Below, in pieces: positions 14,624 to 23,252 of a stretch of 25,934 nt of DNA. Each line of letters begins with the position of its first letter. Within the stretch, counting starts at the first letter, position 1. This DNA is from Desulfocurvus sp. GTDB lineage: Bacteria > Desulfobacterota > Desulfovibrionia > Desulfovibrionales > Desulfovibrionaceae. A program made the position numbers and the translations under genes. The notes below the pieces were generated by a model. That model ran no database searches and was not told the origin of the DNA. It was given only the letters and a program-made list of their open reading frames with translations. The stretch lies in assembly GCF_023230885.1 (NCBI RefSeq), contig NZ_JALNWM010000013.1:1-25934 (forward strand), in the 5' to 3' direction.

Positions 14624-15877
14624 ATGGAAAAACTCGTGATCGAAGGCGGGCGTCCCCTGTCCGGCACCATTCGGGTCAGCGGCTCCAAGAACGCGGCCCT
14701 GCCCCTGCTTTTCGCGGCCCTGGCCGTGGAGGGTCCGGTGACCTTCTCCAACGTGCCGGGCCTGCGCGATATCCGCACCACCCTGCGGCTTCTGGAGATC
14801 CTGGGCTGCACCACCTCCCTGGACCAGGGCGTGGCCCGCGTGGACACGGCGGCCCTGACCCCCGAGGCGCCCTACGACCTGGTCAAGACCATGCGCGCCT
14901 CGGTGCTCTGCCTGGGGCCGCTGCTGGCGCGCCTGGGCGAGGCCCGGGTGGCCCTGCCGGGAGGCTGCGCCATCGGCGCCCGCCCGGTGGACCTGCACCT
15001 CAAGGCCCTGGAGGCCATGGGCGCGGTCTTCGACCTGGAGGAGGGCTACATCCGCGGCAGCTGTGCGGGCCGCCTGCGCGGCGCGCACATCCAGTTCGAC
15101 TTCCCCACCGTGGGCGGCACGGAGAACCTGCTCATGGCCGCCGCCCTGGCCGAGGGCCAGACCACGCTGGTCAACGCCGCCCGCGAGCCCGAGGTGGCCG
15201 ACCTGGCCAACTTCCTCAACGCCTGCGGCGCGAAGATCAGCGGCCAGGGCACGAGCATCATCCGCGTGCAGGGCGTGGAGCGCCTGACGGGCTGCGCCTA
15301 CCGCATCATGCCCGACCGCATCGAGGCCGGGACGTTCCTGTGCGCGGCGGCCATCACCGACGGGGAGCTGCTGGTCGAGGACTGCCCGCTGGCAGAGCTG
15401 GAGGCCGTCGTCGCCAAGCTGCGCGAGATGGGCGTCCGGATCGAGGAGCGGCCCGGGGGCGTGTTGTGCCGCCGGGGTTCGGGGCTTGCGGGCGTGAACG
15501 TGACCACGCTGCCCTTCCCGGGCTTCCCCACGGACATGCAGGCCCAGATCATGGCCCTGATGTGCCTGGCCGGAGGCACCGGGGTGGTCAAGGAGACCAT
15601 CTTCGAGAACCGCTTCATGCATGTGCCGGAGCTTGGGCGCATGGGTGCGCGCATCTCCCTGGACGGGCGCACCGCCGTGGTGCGCGGGGTGGCGGGGCTC
15701 ACCGGCGCGCCGGTCATGGCCTCGGACCTGCGGGCCTCGGCCTCGCTGGTGCTGGCCGGGCTGGCCGCCCGGGGCACGACCCACGTCCAGCGCATCTACC
15801 ACCTGGACCGGGGCTACGAGCGTATCGAGGACAAGCTGCGCGCCGTGGGCGCGGTCATCCGCCGCGAGCAGGAGTAG
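14624..15877 (+). CDS. murA: UDP-N-acetylglucosamine 1-carboxyvinyltransferase MurA
   Basis: Predicted 417 aa, the usual MurA length. ATG 14624 has GGAAAG upstream; longer in-frame starts would reach the tRNA promoter. The enzyme adds enolpyruvate from PEP to UDP-GlcNAc, the first committed step of peptidoglycan synthesis in the cytoplasm. K22 and N23 (GSKN), R91, C115 (PGGCAIGARPVDLHL), R120, FPTDMQAQ with the catalytic Asp, and the late YHLDRGYERIEDKL segment are all present. Having Cys rather than Asp at 115 predicts fosfomycin sensitivity. It is monocistronic here, followed by two hairpins. Confidence 0.98.
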   Translation: MEKLVIEGGRPLSGTIRVSGSKNAALPLLFAALAVEGPVTFSNVPGLRDIRTTLRLLEILGCTTSLDQGVARVDTAALTPEAPYDLVKTMRASVLCLGPLLARLGEARVALPGGCAIGARPVDLHLKALEAMGAVFDLEEGYIRGSCAGRLRGAHIQFDFPTVGGTENLLMAAALAEGQTTLVNAAREPEVADLANFLNACGAKISGQGTSIIRVQGVERLTGCAYRIMPDRIEAGTFLCAAAITDGELLVEDCPLAELEAVVAKLREMGVRIEERPGGVLCRRGSGLAGVNVTTLPFPGFPTDMQAQIMALMCLAGGTGVVKETIFENRFMHVPELGRMGARISLDGRTAVVRGVAGLTGAPVMASDLRASASLVLAGLAARGTTHVQRIYHLDRGYERIEDKLRAVGAVIRREQE

Positions 15878-15880
15878 GGC

Positions 15881-15949
15881 GCCCGGCCCGCAGGCCGGGC
15901 CCGCAAGCGCCGACGGCCCGCCCGGAGCTGTTCTCCGGGCGGGCCGTCG
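15881..15949. terminator. tandem hairpins between murA and the convergent dehydrogenase gene
   Basis: The first hairpin pairs GCCCGGCC (15881-15888) with GGCCGGGC (15893-15900) around CGCA. The second is a perfect 17-bp stem, 15911-15927 with 15933-15949, loop CTGTT. No T-tract follows on either strand, but the position between two convergent stop codons and the stem strength suggest a bidirectional terminator. Confidence 0.7.
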
Positions 15950-15995
15950 TCCGTTCATGGCCGGGGCGCTGCGCGCGGGCGCCCCGAGGGGCGTG

Positions 15996-16922
15996 TCAGC
16001 ACACGCCCAGCCGCTCGATGGTCTCCAGCACCACCAGCCCGTCCTGGCCGGTGATGGGCACCTCGGTGCCGTCGCGCAGGGCGCCCAGGAAGGCCGTCAG
16101 CTCGCTGCGCACGGGCTCGCGGTAGAGCACGGGCCATTCCTTGATGCTGTAGTGGTCGTTGTAGTCCTGGAAGCGGCTGTAGGCCTTGACCTGCTGGGTG
16201 ATGAGGTTGGCCTCGATGTAGCGCGAGGTGGTGGCGACGTGGATGGAGCGCGACTTGTAGGGCGTGACCCAGTTGGTGCTGATCTGCCCGAGCACGCCGT
16301 TTTCCATCTCGGCGGTGATGAGCGCCGTGTCCTCGTGCTTGCCGATGGTCGTGGCCGTGACGGCGAAGACCTTCCGGTACTCCGAGCCGGAGATGTGGCG
16401 GATGAGGTCGATGTCGTGGGAGCCCAGGTCGCGGATGACGCCCACGTCCTGGATGCGCGGCGGGTAGGGGCCCACGCGCTCGATGGTGATGGAGATGACC
16501 TTGTCCTCGGCGGCCAGCTCGCGCACGCGCTGCACGGCGGGGTTGAAGCGCTCGATGTGTCCGACCATGAGCCGCACCCCGGCCCCGCGGGCCGCCTCCA
16601 GGAGCTGGCGGCCCTCGGCGGCGCTGGCGGCCAGGGGTTTTTCGATGAGCAGCGAGACGCCCCGGGAGATGACCTTCAGGCCCACGGGCAGGTGCAGCAC
16701 CGTGGGCACGCAGACGCTCACGGCGTCCAGGGGCTGGTCCAGCAGGGCGTCCAGGCTGTCGAACACCGGCACGCCGAGCTGGGCGTGCATGGCCGCCAGG
16801 GCCTCGGGGTTGGTGTCCATGACCCCGGCCACGCGCACGCCGGGCATTTCGGTGTAGTTGCGCAGGTGGACCCGGCCCATCCAGCCCAGGCCGATGACGG
16901 CGACGTTCATTATCTTGTGCAT
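15996..16922 (-). CDS. Gfo/Idh/MocA-family NAD(P)-dependent dehydrogenase
   Basis: Predicted 308 aa. The start (complement of 16920-16922) has GGAAGG six bases upstream. A Met four codons later is the only close alternative. The N-terminal Rossmann domain shows VAVIGLGWMGRVHLRNY, then LIEKPLA (the EKP motif with the catalytic Lys) at about 95-100. The C-terminal half has VGHIERFNPAV and the active-site His in DLGSHDIDLI. The family oxidises or reduces sugars and nucleotide sugars. GHIERFNP is similar to enzymes annotated as UDP-GlcNAc 3-dehydrogenase (GnnA-like), and the gene is divergent from lpxB. A role in making a 3-amino nucleotide sugar for lipid A is plausible but unproven; the partner aminotransferase is not here. 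Confidence 0.9.
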   Translation of the reverse strand: MHKIMNVAVIGLGWMGRVHLRNYTEMPGVRVAGVMDTNPEALAAMHAQLGVPVFDSLDALLDQPLDAVSVCVPTVLHLPVGLKVISRGVSLLIEKPLAASAAEGRQLLEAARGAGVRLMVGHIERFNPAVQRVRELAAEDKVISITIERVGPYPPRIQDVGVIRDLGSHDIDLIRHISGSEYRKVFAVTATTIGKHEDTALITAEMENGVLGQISTNWVTPYKSRSIHVATTSRYIEANLITQQVKAYSRFQDYNDHYSIKEWPVLYREPVRSELTAFLGALRDGTEVPITGQDGLVVLETIERLGVC

Positions 16923-17078
16923 GGGGAACCTTCCTTTGGAGCCCCGGGCGGGGGGCGGGCGGCGGGCCCGTTGCCTCGGGGGCGTGTTTCGCTTAGGGTC
17001 GCTCGGGCGTCGTACCAGATTCTCCCCCGGTTGCCAAAAGCTAGTTTGGACGGCGCCCCGCAGGGAGAGAGGGAAGCC

Positions 17079-18239
17079 ATGCAAAGCATCAAGACGGGCC
17101 AGGGCCCGGCCGGGCCGGTGTGGATCAGCGCGGGCGAGGTGTCCGGCGACCTGCACGGCGCGCTGCTGCTGCGCGCAATGGCCGCGCGCGCCCCGGGGCT
17201 GCGCTTCACGGGCATGGGCGGCCCGGCCATGACCGGGGCCGGTTTCGATCCCGCCTTCGACATCGCCGAGCTGTCCCTGGTGGGGCTGACCGAGATCGTG
17301 GCCCATCTGCCGCGCATCGCCGGGCTGCTGCGCCGCATGCGCCGGCGCATGGCCGAGGTCCGCCCGGCGGCGGTGGTCTGCATCGACGCGCCGGACTTCA
17401 ATTTCTTCGTGGTGCGCATGGCCCGGCGCCTGGGCATCCCCGTGTTCTACTACATCTGCCCCCAGGTCTGGGCCTGGCGCGCGGGGCGGGTGGAGTTCCT
17501 GCGGCGCCATGTGCGGCGCGTGCTGTGCATCCTGCCCTTCGAGAAGGACTTCCTGGCCGCGCGCGGGCTGGACGCCGACTACGTCGGCCACCCGCTCGTG
17601 GACCAGATTCCCCTGGCCGAGCTGCGCGCCCTGGAGCCCGAGCCCGGGCTTGTGGGCATCCTGCCCGGCAGCCGCCGCCGCGAGATCGAAACCCTGCTGC
17701 CCGAGTTCGGCGCCGCCGCGCGGATCATCGCCTCCCGCCTGCCCGGGGCCCGGTTCGCCATCCTGCGCGCCCCGGGGGTGGCCGAGGAGCGCCTGCGCGC
17801 CCTGTGGCCCGCCGGGCCGGACGTGGAGATCGTGCCCCCCGGGGAGCGTTACCGGGCCATGCGCCGGTCCCAGGCGCTGCTGGCCGCCTCGGGCACGGCG
17901 ACTCTGGAGGCCGCCCTGGTGGGCACCCCGGCGGTGATCGCCTACCGCGTCTCCGCCCTGTCCTACGCCCTGGGGCGGCTGGTGGTCGGCCTGCGCACCA
18001 TCGGCCTGCCCAACCTGATCCTGGGCGAACGGGCGCTGCCCGAGCTGCTCCAGGGCCAGGCCAACGGCGCGGCCATCGCCGCCGAGGCCCTGCGCTGGCT
18101 CGCGGACCCGGCGGCCATGGCCGGGGTCCGCGCGCGGCTGGCGCGGCTGGCGGGGCTTGTGGGCGAGCCCGGGGCGCCTGACCGCGCGGCGCGGATCATC
18201 CTGGACGGCGCGGGCCTGGCGCCCGGGGGCGTCCGCTGA
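17079..18239 (+). CDS. lpxB: lipid-A-disaccharide synthase LpxB
   Basis: Predicted 386 aa. ATG 17079 follows a purine-rich AGGGAGAGAGGGAAG. It joins UDP-2,3-diacylglucosamine with lipid X to form the lipid A disaccharide at the inner face of the cytoplasmic membrane. Family motifs are in order: ISAGEVSGDLHGA near the N-terminus, FTGMGGPAM, CIDAPDFNF, YYICPQVWAWR, VGHPLVDQ, ILPGSRRREIETLLP and ASGTATLEAAL. The 156-base gap to the divergent dehydrogenase must hold both promoters. comEC starts 11 bases after its stop, so the two are probably cotranscribed. Confidence 0.97.
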   Translation: MQSIKTGQGPAGPVWISAGEVSGDLHGALLLRAMAARAPGLRFTGMGGPAMTGAGFDPAFDIAELSLVGLTEIVAHLPRIAGLLRRMRRRMAEVRPAAVVCIDAPDFNFFVVRMARRLGIPVFYYICPQVWAWRAGRVEFLRRHVRRVLCILPFEKDFLAARGLDADYVGHPLVDQIPLAELRALEPEPGLVGILPGSRRREIETLLPEFGAAARIIASRLPGARFAILRAPGVAEERLRALWPAGPDVEIVPPGERYRAMRRSQALLAASGTATLEAALVGTPAVIAYRVSALSYALGRLVVGLRTIGLPNLILGERALPELLQGQANGAAIAAEALRWLADPAAMAGVRARLARLAGLVGEPGAPDRAARIILDGAGLAPGGVR

Positions 18240-18250
18240 GCGACCCGGCC

Positions 18251-20725
18251 ATGCGCGGCGCCGACGCGTCCCCGGCCTGCCGGGCCGTGCCCGGCCTGCT
18301 GCCCTGGCAATTCCCTTTCTGCGCCCTGCTGCTGGGCCTCCTGGCCCTGCGCTTCCCCTGGCCCGCCCTGGCCGGGCTTGTGCTGCTCTGGGCCCTGGCC
18401 GGGGAGCGGCCCTGGCGGCGGGCGGCCCTTTTGGGCGCGGCCTTCGCCCTGGGCTGGGGGCTGGCCGCGCGGGCGCTGCCCGCCGGGCCCGACCCGCAGC
18501 GCGTGCCGGAGTGGATGGCCGAGCGGCGGGTGGCCCTGGTCTCGGGGCGGGTGGAGCGGGTGGAAAGCACTGCCGGGCGCCAGCTTCGCGTGTTCCTGGC
18601 CGACGCGCGCTTCGCCCTGGATGACGGCCCCTCGGGGGCCCTGCCCGGGCTGTTCCTGTGGACCTGGCAGGAACCGGCGGCCTGGCCGCATCCCGGCCAG
18701 AGCGTGCAGGTGCGCCTGCGGGTGCGCCCGGTGCGCGGCTTCGCCAACCCGGGAGCCTGGGACACGCGCTTCCACTGGGGCCGCCAGGGCGTGTTCTACC
18801 GGGGCTTCACCCGCGGCGGGGGCGGGCATCCGCTCCTGGGGCCGGAGGCGCCCGGACCGGGGGCGCGGCTGCGCCAGGAGCTGCGCGCCGCCGTGGCGGC
18901 CAGCGCCCCCGAGGGCCCGGGCCGGGCTCTGCTGGAGGCCCTGGTCCTGGGCGAGCGCTTCGGCGTGGCGCGCGAGGCCTACGACACGGTGCGCCGCTCC
19001 ACCCTGGCCCACAGTCTGGCCCTGTCGGGGATGCACCTGGGTTTCGCGGCGGCCCTGGGCCTGGGGCTGGCCTGGGTTGCGGGGCGGCTGTGGCCGGGGC
19101 TGCTGCTGCGCGTGGCCCGGCCCCGGCTGGGCGTCGTTCTGGGGGCGCCGCTGGTGGGGGCCTATGTCTGGCTGGGCGGGGCCACGCCCAGCCTGCTGCG
19201 CGCGGGGGTCATGTTCGCGGCCTGGGGCGCGCTGCTGCTCCTGGGCCGGGGCCGGGTGCTGCTGGACGGCCTGTTCCTGGCCCTGGCCGTGCTGGTGGCC
19301 GTGGACCCTCTGGTGGTGCACGACGTGCGCCTGCAACTGTCCGCTGTGGCCGTGGCGGGCATTGCCGTGCTGGGCCCGCCGCTATGGCGGCTGGTGCCGG
19401 GGCGCGCGGTTGCCCGGGGCGCCGGCCCGGCGGCCTGGGCCGCGCGCGGGGGGCGGGCCCTGGCCGGGGTGCTGGTGGCCAGCGTGGCGGCCAACGTAGC
19501 TCTGCTGCCGCTCCTGGTCTGGAATTTCACGGAAACGGGCCTGGCCCTGCCGCTGAACGCGCTGTGGCTGCCGGTGCTCGGGCTGGCGGTGGTGCCCGCC
19601 GGGCTGGCGGGGGCGCTGCTGTCCCTTGCGCCGGGGCTGGAGGGCGCGGGGCGCTGGCTGTTCGCGGCGGACGCCGCCCTGCTGGACGCCGCCGTGGCCG
19701 CCCTGGCGGCGCTGGACGCCCGGGGCTGGCTGCCCGTGGCGGTGCCCATGCGCCCGCTGTGGCCGCATCTGGTGGGCTACTACGCGCTGCTGGCGGGCGG
19801 GGCGGCCCTGGTCCGCTCGCGCGGGGGCGCGGCCCTTGGCGTATGCCTCGCCGGGGCGCTGCTCGTGGCCTGGCCCGGGCTGTGGGCCCGGGCCACGGGG
19901 CAGGACCGGGCCCTGGCCCTGACCCTGCTCGACGTGGGCCAGAGCCAGGCCGCGCTGCTGGACCTGCCCGGGGGCGGGCGGGTGCTGGTGGACGGCGGGG
20001 GCGGCTTTCCCGGCGGGCTGGATCCGGGCCGGGCGGTGGTCCTGCCCGCCCTGGCGCGCGGGCGCTGGCCGGGGCTGGACGTGATGATCCTCAGCCATCC
20101 GGACCACGACCACTACGGCGGGCTGGCCGCCGTGGCCGGGGGGGTGCGGGTGGGCGCCTTCGTCCACGGCGGGCGCTGGCCGGAGGGGGAGGCGGGGGCG
20201 GCCCTGCGCGCCGCGCTCGGGGAGGACGGGGTGCCCGTGCGCACGGTGCGCGCGGGGCAGGCCCTGGAGCTGGGCCACGGGGTCGTGCTGGAGGTGCTGC
20301 ATCCCGCGGACCAGGAGGGCCCGGGCTCGAACAACGACCAGTCCCTTGTGCTGCGGCTGGTGTGGCGGGGGCGGCCCCTGGCGCTTCTGCCCGGCGACGT
20401 GGAGCGGGCGGGCATCGACCGGCTGCTGGCCACGGGGCGCGACCTGCGCGCCGAGGTGCTGGTGGTGCCGCACCACGGCAGCGCCAACAGCCTGTGCCCC
20501 GGGCTGTACTCCCGGGTGGCGCCCCGGCTGGCGCTGGCGGGCACGGGGTTCCTGAACTATCTGGGCTTTCCCGCCGAGGGCGTGCGCGCGGCCCTGGCCG
20601 GAGCCGGGGCCGCGCTCTACGATACGGGGCGGTGCGGGGCGGTGCGCGTGAGCTGGGCGGACCCGCAGGCCCCGGCGCGCCTGGAGACGGCCCTGGGCTG
20701 CCGGGGCACTGCGGTCATGCCCTGA
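18251..20725 (+). CDS. comEC: ComEC/Rec2-family DNA uptake channel
   Basis: Predicted 824 aa integral membrane protein. ATG 18251 has no strong ribosome site but is only 11 bases from the lpxB stop, suggesting coupling. N-terminal helices and an OB-like extracytoplasmic domain (about 85-190) precede the competence domain. That domain has HSLALSGMHLG (about 250-265), a variant of the family's HLLAISGLHVG, followed by many membrane helices. The C-terminal metallo-beta-lactamase-like domain is complete: TLLDVGQSQAALL, then SHPDHDHYGG with H616, D618, H619, D620 and H621, LLPGDVE and VPHHGS. ComEC moves single-stranded DNA across the inner membrane in transformation. No other competence gene is nearby. 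It converges with trpS with only six bases between stop codons. Confidence 0.95.
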   Translation: MRGADASPACRAVPGLLPWQFPFCALLLGLLALRFPWPALAGLVLLWALAGERPWRRAALLGAAFALGWGLAARALPAGPDPQRVPEWMAERRVALVSGRVERVESTAGRQLRVFLADARFALDDGPSGALPGLFLWTWQEPAAWPHPGQSVQVRLRVRPVRGFANPGAWDTRFHWGRQGVFYRGFTRGGGGHPLLGPEAPGPGARLRQELRAAVAASAPEGPGRALLEALVLGERFGVAREAYDTVRRSTLAHSLALSGMHLGFAAALGLGLAWVAGRLWPGLLLRVARPRLGVVLGAPLVGAYVWLGGATPSLLRAGVMFAAWGALLLLGRGRVLLDGLFLALAVLVAVDPLVVHDVRLQLSAVAVAGIAVLGPPLWRLVPGRAVARGAGPAAWAARGGRALAGVLVASVAANVALLPLLVWNFTETGLALPLNALWLPVLGLAVVPAGLAGALLSLAPGLEGAGRWLFAADAALLDAAVAALAALDARGWLPVAVPMRPLWPHLVGYYALLAGGAALVRSRGGAALGVCLAGALLVAWPGLWARATGQDRALALTLLDVGQSQAALLDLPGGGRVLVDGGGGFPGGLDPGRAVVLPALARGRWPGLDVMILSHPDHDHYGGLAAVAGGVRVGAFVHGGRWPEGEAGAALRAALGEDGVPVRTVRAGQALELGHGVVLEVLHPADQEGPGSNNDQSLVLRLVWRGRPLALLPGDVERAGIDRLLATGRDLRAEVLVVPHHGSANSLCPGLYSRVAPRLALAGTGFLNYLGFPAEGVRAALAGAGAALYDTGRCGAVRVSWADPQAPARLETALGCRGTAVMP

Positions 20726-20731
20726 GCGGGG

Positions 20732-21745
20732 CTAGAAGTCGAAGCCGATGAGCGCGCGCACGGCGGCCATGGTTTCGGCGGCCTGTTCGCGGGCCTTGCG
20801 GTTGCCCTCGGCCAGCACGTCCCACAGCAGGGAGGGGTCCTTGTCGTACACGGCGCGGCGGGCGTGGATGGGCTCCAGGAAGCGCTCCATGGACTGCACC
20901 AGCAGGCGCTTGCAGTCCACGCAGCCCCAGGAGGCGTCGCGGCAGCCGGCCATGATCCCGGGCAGGCGCTCGGGGTCGGTCATGATCTTGTGGTAGGGGA
21001 ACAGGTTGCACACGTCGGGGTCGCCGGGGTCGGCCTTGCGCATGCGGTTGGTGTCCGTGAGCATGGCCATGACCTTCTGGCGCACGGAGTCCATGGGCTC
21101 GCCCAGGGCGATGGAGTTGCCGTAGCTCTTGCTCATCTTGCGCCCGTCCAGCCCCGGGAGCTTGGACTCGCGGGTCAGCATGGCCGTGGGCTCGGGGAAG
21201 AAGGGCGCGCCGTTTTCGCCGCCGCAGTTCAGGTGGTTGAAGCGCCGGGCGATTTCGCGGCACAGCTCCAGGTGGGGCAGCTGGTCCTCGCCCACGGGCA
21301 CCTGGGCGGGGCGGAACATGATGATGTCCGTGGTCATGAGCACGGGGTAGCCGAGGAACCCGTAAGTGTTCAGGTCCTTGGCGGCGAGCTGCTCCTTCTG
21401 GTCCTTGTAGGTCGGGCAGCGCTCCAGCCAGCCCAGGGGCGTGATCATGGACAGGAGCAGATGCAGCTCGGCGATCTCCTTGACCTGCGACTGCTGGTAG
21501 ATGACGCATTTTTCGGGGTCGAGCCCGGCGGCCAGCCAATCCTTGGCCAGCTCGGGCACGAACTGCTTGATGCGCCTGGGGTCTGCGTATTCGCTGGTCA
21601 TGGCGTGCCAGTCGGCCACGAAGAAGAAGCAGTCGTAGTCCTGTTGCAGGGCCACCCAGTTGACGAGCACGCCGAAATGGTGGCCGAGGTGCAGCGGCCC
21701 GGTGGGGCGCATTCCGGAGACGATGCGTTGCCTTTGGCTGGACAT
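20732..21745 (-). CDS. trpS: tryptophanyl-tRNA synthetase
   Basis: Predicted 337 aa class I synthetase that charges tRNA-Trp. The start (complement of 21743-21745) has AAGGGAA upstream. The HIGH motif is HLGH (19-22) and KMSKS is at 203-207. Four Cys at 246, 268, 275 and 278 have spacing CX21-C-X6-C-X2-C, nearly the CX22CX6CX2C pattern of the [4Fe-4S] TrpRS of Thermotoga maritima, in the anticodon-recognition region. A cluster is therefore likely. It lies 13 bases downstream of the M50 peptidase gene and probably shares its transcript. Confidence 0.97.
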   Translation of the reverse strand: MSSQRQRIVSGMRPTGPLHLGHHFGVLVNWVALQQDYDCFFFVADWHAMTSEYADPRRIKQFVPELAKDWLAAGLDPEKCVIYQQSQVKEIAELHLLLSMITPLGWLERCPTYKDQKEQLAAKDLNTYGFLGYPVLMTTDIIMFRPAQVPVGEDQLPHLELCREIARRFNHLNCGGENGAPFFPEPTAMLTRESKLPGLDGRKMSKSYGNSIALGEPMDSVRQKVMAMLTDTNRMRKADPGDPDVCNLFPYHKIMTDPERLPGIMAGCRDASWGCVDCKRLLVQSMERFLEPIHARRAVYDKDPSLLWDVLAEGNRKAREQAAETMAAVRALIGFDF

Positions 21746-21758
21746 GGGGTTCCCTTGG

Positions 21759-22409
21759 TCAGAACAGGATGTGGTTGAGCAGGGCCCAGACGGGCTGGAA
21801 CACGAAGCGCAGGGCCCCGGTGACCACCAGCAGGACGATGATGATCAGGCCGTAGCGCTCGAGCTGCATGTACTTCCACGCCCAGGCGGGGGGCAGCAGC
21901 TCGGCCAGGATCTTGCTGCCGTCCAGCGGCGGGATGGGCAGCAGGTTGAACACGGCCAGCACGACGTTGATGACCACGCCGAACTGGGCGATGAGGTACA
22001 GGGGATCGAAATAGGGCTCCAGGAAGCTGCCCGGGGCCGGGATGTTGTTGCGCAGCAGGGAGAAGGCCGCCAGGAACAGCACGGCCAACAGCGCGTTGGC
22101 CGCCGCGCCCGCCGCCGAAACCACGATGAGCCCCTGGCGGACGTTGCGGAAGTGGCGCGGGTTGACGGGCACGGGCTTGGCCCAGCCGATGATGAAGCCC
22201 CCGGTCATGGCCGTGATGACGAAGACCAGGGTGCCCATGGGGTCCAGGTGCGGCAGGGGGTTCAGGGTCAGGCGCCCGGCCTGTTTGGCCGTGGGGTCGC
22301 CGTACCACAGCGCGGCCAGCCCGTGGGCCAGCTCGTGGCAGGTCACGGCCAGCAGGAAGGGCACGGCCATGACGGCGATGCGTTGGATTTGCTCGGCGAA
22401 CTCGAACAT
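21759..22409 (-). CDS. M50 (site-2 protease-like) membrane metallopeptidase
   Basis: Predicted 216 aa, about five or six membrane segments, no PDZ domain. Start is the complement of 22407-22409. The zinc motif HELAH is at 25-29 within the first helix. The second metal motif is IPPLDG at 159-164, where D163 replaces the Asp of NPxPDG. This compact form (like Rip3/YwhC or rhomboid-independent 'peptidase M50' proteins next to trpS) is common, but its substrate is generally unknown. Intramembrane cleavage of a regulator is the family role. It is the first gene of a two-gene run with trpS. Confidence 0.92.
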   Translation of the reverse strand: MFEFAEQIQRIAVMAVPFLLAVTCHELAHGLAALWYGDPTAKQAGRLTLNPLPHLDPMGTLVFVITAMTGGFIIGWAKPVPVNPRHFRNVRQGLIVVSAAGAAANALLAVLFLAAFSLLRNNIPAPGSFLEPYFDPLYLIAQFGVVINVVLAVFNLLPIPPLDGSKILAELLPPAWAWKYMQLERYGLIIIVLLVVTGALRFVFQPVWALLNHILF

Positions 22410-22449
22410 AGGGGCTCGGGGTTATCACAACCCCGGACGGCGGGCAAGC

Positions 22450-22493
22450 CCGGGCGGCGCGGCGCAGGGGGCGCCGGGCGCCGCGCCGCCCGG
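22450..22493 (-). terminator. 16-bp hairpin after the response-regulator gene
   Basis: CCGGGCGGCGCGGCGC at 22450-22465 pairs perfectly with GCGCCGCGCCGCCCGG at 22478-22493 around a 12-base loop. It starts one base beyond the stop of the receiver gene, reading on the minus strand. There is no U-tract, so it may end transcription weakly or protect the 3' end of the mRNA. Confidence 0.55.
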
Positions 22494-22494
22494 C

Positions 22495-22854
22495 TCAGGC
22501 GCGGGCCAGGGCCGCGGCAACCTTGGACTTCAGCTCCGTCAGGTCGACGGACTTGACCACATAGTAGTCGGCCGCGATGGACTTCAGGTCGTGCTGGAAG
22601 CTGTCGTAGGCGGTGCACAGGATCACGGGCAGGGTCTGCTCGCGGCTCCTGATCTGCTGGAGCAGGTCGAGCCCCGAGCGGTTGGGCCCCAGCTTGATGT
22701 CCAGGACGACGACCTCGGGGCGCTCGCGGTCCAGGACCGCGAGGATGTCCTCGGAGCCGTCGGAGGTGCCGACCTGGTAACCCTCGGCCTGCAACTCCTC
22801 CTGGTAGAGCATCCGGATATGCTTTTCGTCGTCCACAACGAGTATCTTGCGCAT
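22495..22854 (-). CDS. single-domain response regulator (CheY-like receiver)
   Basis: Predicted 119 aa. The start (complement of 22852-22854) follows AGGAGG at five bases' distance, the strongest ribosome site in this area, so the longer upstream frame is not used. It is a complete receiver: VVDDE acidic pair near residues 8-10, VVLDIKL with the phospho-acceptor Asp near 53, ILCTAYD with the conserved Thr, and YYVVKS with the Lys. There is no output domain, so it acts by protein contact or in a phosphorelay. No histidine kinase is in the window. Confidence 0.95.
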   Translation of the reverse strand: MRKILVVDDEKHIRMLYQEELQAEGYQVGTSDGSEDILAVLDRERPEVVVLDIKLGPNRSGLDLLQQIRSREQTLPVILCTAYDSFQHDLKSIAADYYVVKSVDLTELKSKVAAALARA

Positions 22855-23036
22855 CCCGCCCTCCTGGTGTCCGGCGATTGCGGTCTGCGGCGTCAGGAGG
22901 TATCCTGCGCCTGTTCCCATGCTCCCATCGTGGAACGGAATTCGGGAAAAATCAAGTGCGCAGAGGAATTTCCCAACCGTTTCCGGGCTCCGGCGCCAGG
23001 GGACGATACCCCACCAAAAAGATAGGAATGGTTCGC

Positions 23037-23249
23037 ATGCCCCAGCCTTCCCCCGTGACCGTGGTCCTCGAACGCGAGGGCCGGACCCTGGTCTACCCCC
23101 GGCTGACCACGGCCCACCAGCTCCTGAACCGCCTGGAGCTTGGCGTCAACGACTGCCTGGTCATCCGCGACGGCGAGCTTTTGACCCCTGACCGCAAGAT
23201 CCGCCCGGGCGACGCCATCACGGTGCGCACCGTGGTGTCCCGAGGCTGA
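23037..23249 (+). CDS. MoaD/ThiS-like sulfur carrier, TtuB-type partner of the next gene
   Basis: Predicted 70 aa. ATG 23037 has AGGA at 23024-23027; ATG 23028 is too close to that site. The size and pattern (TVVLEREGRTLVYP, then LLNRLELGVNDCLVIRDGELLTPDRKIRPGDAITVRTVV) fit the ubiquitin-like beta-grasp fold of ThiS, MoaD and TtuB. Such carriers are adenylated and thiocarboxylated at a C-terminal Gly-Gly. Here the end is Ser-Arg-Gly, so the penultimate Gly is missing. The stop is three bases before the TtuA-like gene, so the pair is almost certainly one operon. Sulfur delivery to tRNA is inference from that pairing. Confidence 0.85.
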   Translation: MPQPSPVTVVLEREGRTLVYPRLTTAHQLLNRLELGVNDCLVIRDGELLTPDRKIRPGDAITVRTVVSRG

Positions 23250-23252
23250 CCC

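Noticed and set aside
18970..20725. ComEC as evidence of a competence island
   Set aside because: ComEC is widespread in non-competent bacteria and no other uptake or pilus gene is present here.
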